A DNA stretch of 64,000 bases from RHLJ01 sp963974345 (GTDB taxonomy: Bacteria; Bacteroidota; Rhodothermia; Balneolales; Balneolaceae). The stretch spans positions 62,001 through 126,000 of the forward strand of contig CAXBBW010000011.1 of NCBI GenBank assembly GCA_963974345.1. Direction: 5' to 3'. Positions 62,254 through 64,000 of this stretch are shown here, piece after piece. How positions within the stretch are numbered: position 1 is the stretch's first letter; the number at the start of each line of letters is the position of its first letter. A program made the position numbers and the translations under genes. The notes under the pieces were generated by a model, which was not told the DNA's origin, ran no database searches, and saw only the letters and a list, made by a program, of their open reading frames with translations.

Positions 62254-62443
62254 AGGAAGCTAAGCTTACGTAATTTTTTTATTCATTCTCTTGAGTTGTA
62301 GTTACACTTCGTTTTTAAACTTCTTCTGCTTACCTTTAAAATCGCTTTCAACAATAAGATTTTACATACAAATCGAACCATTTTTAAGCAAAAAGCATTA
62401 CCTCTTTTAAAGCCTTAAATAACTCAAACCAGGTCTATTTCCA

Positions 62444-64000
62444 TTGAAATCACTTGAAGCCATCTTCGGCCCAAATTCAGCATTAGTAGAAGAACTCTAC
62501 GAACAGTATAAAAGTAATTCTAACTCAGTTCCACCGCACTGGAAAAAATACTTTGATGAATTAAACGGGGTTGATCCTGAACAATCTGAAGTTGTTAATA
62601 CAGCTCCCTCAACATCTCAAGTTAATGCATCTACAAATGGCTCTTCTGTTAAAGAAGCTCCAAAAGCTGAAGAAAAAAAAGAAGCTATAGCTCCGAAAAA
62701 TGCTAACCTCCAAAAAATTAAAGGAGTAGCCACCAAGATTGTAGAGAATATGGATCTCAGTCTTGACGTACCTACTGCTACTTCTTTGCGCGTTCTTCCC
62801 GTAAAAATGATGGTGGAAGACCGTACGATTATTAATCGACATCTTATTAAAAGAAATGAACCAAAAGCTTCATTCACTCACTTTATTTGTTGGGCTGTAA
62901 TTCAAGCGATTAAAGAGTTCCCTACAATCAACCATACGTATTTTAAAGATGGTAAAGATCATTTTAGAGTTGTACCTGACCAAGTTAATCTTGGAGTAGC
63001 CGTTGATTTACCAAATAAAGATGGTTCAAGAAATTTAGTAGTCCCAAATATCAAAGGTGTTGACAAGATGAACTTTAAGGAGTTCTTGTACGCTTTTGCA
63101 GAACTTGTTGATAAAGCTAGAAATGGAAAACTACAGATTGACGATTTCCAAGGAACTACTATTAGTATAACTAACCCTGGTACTATTGGTACTGTTTCTT
63201 CAGTTCCAAGATTGATGCAGGGACAAGGAGCGATTATTGCTACTGGTGCAATTGATTATCCTGCCGAATATCAAAATATGTCTCGTGAAGTGCTTAACCA
63301 GTTAGGTATTAGTAAAGTGATGACGATGACATGTACCTATGATCACCGAGTTATTCAAGGCGCTGAATCTGGTTCTTTCCTACAAAAAGTAAGTAACCTA
63401 CTTAGTGGGCAATCTGACTTTTATGATTCGATTTTCTCAGATCTTGAGATTCCTTATGATCCAATACCTTATGGAGAAGATAATTTCTCAGCTCTCTTTG
63501 CTGGTGCTGGAAATACTTTGGAACATGATCGTCGAGCGATTGGAGTTTGGAGATTAATAAACATGTACCGCATGCGTGGACATGTTCTTGCAAACGTTGA
63601 TCCTCTTGAAAAAGAACCAGGGCGTAATCCTGAGCTTGACCTCGATTATTATGGACTTTCACTTTGGGATTTAGATCGAGAGTTTTATTGTGGTGGTTTA
63701 GGTGGAAAGGAAAAGGCAACACTTCGTGAAATCATCAAGCTGCTTAGAGATACTTATTGCGAGAATATTGGTGCAGATTATATGCACTTACTTGATTTGG
63801 AAGAACGAAGATGGCTTAGAGAACGAATGGAGTCTACTGGGAATGAGCCTGATCTAAATAAAGAAGATAAAAAAGAGATTTTGCATAAGCTGAATCAAGC
63901 TATGGCGTTCGAAGAATTTCTGCATAAGAAATACATTGGCCATAAAAGATTCTCATTAGAAGGAAATGATACGCTTATTCCAATGATCCATTTCCTCCTG
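62444..64000 (+). CDS. kgd: Fused 2-oxoglutarate dehydrogenase E1/E2 (Kgd), N-terminal part
   Basis: The first 519 codons are present and the gene runs off the window. An in-frame TAA at 62420-62422 forces a start after it, and TTG at 62444 is the first possible codon, with AGG 11 bases upstream. Order: E1o N-terminal helix (SALVEELYEQYKSNSNSVPP, about 12-31), a Glu/Lys/Ala-rich linker, an E2-type succinyltransferase core (about 115-320, His301 in CTYDHRVIQGAESG), then the E1 start (IGVWRLINMYRMRGHVLANV near 366). No lipoyl domain is present, as in the actinobacterial Kgd/OdhA enzymes. It converts 2-oxoglutarate toward succinyl-CoA in the TCA cycle. Confidence 0.93.
   Translation, partial: MKSLEAIFGPNSALVEELYEQYKSNSNSVPPHWKKYFDELNGVDPEQSEVVNTAPSTSQVNASTNGSSVKEAPKAEEKKEAIAPKNANLQKIKGVATKIVENMDLSLDVPTATSLRVLPVKMMVEDRTIINRHLIKRNEPKASFTHFICWAVIQAIKEFPTINHTYFKDGKDHFRVVPDQVNLGVAVDLPNKDGSRNLVVPNIKGVDKMNFKEFLYAFAELVDKARNGKLQIDDFQGTTISITNPGTIGTVSSVPRLMQGQGAIIATGAIDYPAEYQNMSREVLNQLGISKVMTMTCTYDHRVIQGAESGSFLQKVSNLLSGQSDFYDSIFSDLEIPYDPIPYGEDNFSALFAGAGNTLEHDRRAIGVWRLINMYRMRGHVLANVDPLEKEPGRNPELDLDYYGLSLWDLDREFYCGGLGGKEKATLREIIKLLRDTYCENIGADYMHLLDLEERRWLRERMESTGNEPDLNKEDKKEILHKLNQAMAFEEFLHKKYIGHKRFSLEGNDTLIPMIHFLL

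Noticed and set aside
63402..63722. Open frame of 106 codons on the minus strand
   Set aside because: It lies entirely inside kgd, whose frame is conserved and motif-rich throughout.

Overview
The window looks like chromosome from a free-living bacterium of the Balneolota (Bacteroidota-like FCB group). This is inferred from gene content and not from a database search. The pointers are: AT-rich DNA; exported proteins ending in a type IX secretion (T9SS) sorting domain with an NYPNPFNP motif; a PorV-family outer-membrane protein; an Actinobacteria-like fused 2-oxoglutarate dehydrogenase (Kgd); bacillithiol synthesis (BshB1); and a Rho factor with a long disordered insert. No rRNA, tRNA, CRISPR array, prophage or insertion sequence was seen.

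Layout. 1-2.5 kb: two translationally coupled MacB/FtsX-type ABC permeases (the first cut by the window edge), then bshB1. 2.5-11.2 kb: an aromatic amino acid hydroxylase, then a three-gene block of transglutaminase, ATP-grasp/Alpha-E protein, and transglutaminase/DUF2126 amidoligase, a peptide-bond-making and peptide-bond-breaking set of unknown product. 11.3-15.5 kb: a secreted VOC protein, the agmatine-to-putrescine pair aguA/aguB, and a DUF3307-SatD pair whose promoter carries three copies of a palindromic repeat. 15.9-19.2 kb: a secreted BNR-repeat T9SS protein, then about 0.9 kb of non-coding DNA with decayed intergenic repeats. 19.2-26 kb: housekeeping genes (suhB, rpiB, glyA, tatC, an FKBP lipoprotein, alr) and a PYROXD2-like oxidoreductase. 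26-31 kb: an accessory run on the + strand (MBL hydrolase, lipid-anchored ADP-ribosylglycohydrolase, GyrI-like protein, alpha/beta hydrolase, P-loop protein, AAC(6')-like acetyltransferase). 31-35.6 kb: rho, folC, pabC and a cysteine-less thioredoxin-fold protein.

35.6-57.3 kb is a large minus-strand alpha-glucan (starch/maltodextrin) utilisation locus: TonB receptor, a 1205-residue exported protein, a PorV-like protein, a starch-binding-type T9SS protein, a LacI regulator, four GH13 enzymes and an SLC45-like sugar transporter. It has no recognisable SusD. A LacI-type operator lies upstream of the TonB receptor gene. A second, unannotated regulator may sit just before pulA: a 53-residue ribbon-helix-helix protein that is readable only through a -1 shift on an A AAA AAG heptamer, with two 10-bp palindromes at its promoter.

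57.3-64 kb: ispG, two adjacent rhomboid proteases, a CrtI/CRTISO-like oxidoreductase, a PhnA-like zinc-ribbon protein, and the start of kgd, which opens with TTG and runs off the end of the window.

The candidates for something undescribed are the ribbon-helix-helix/frameshift/operator module before pulA, the SatD operator array with its cyclase-like domain, and the SusD-less glucan locus.
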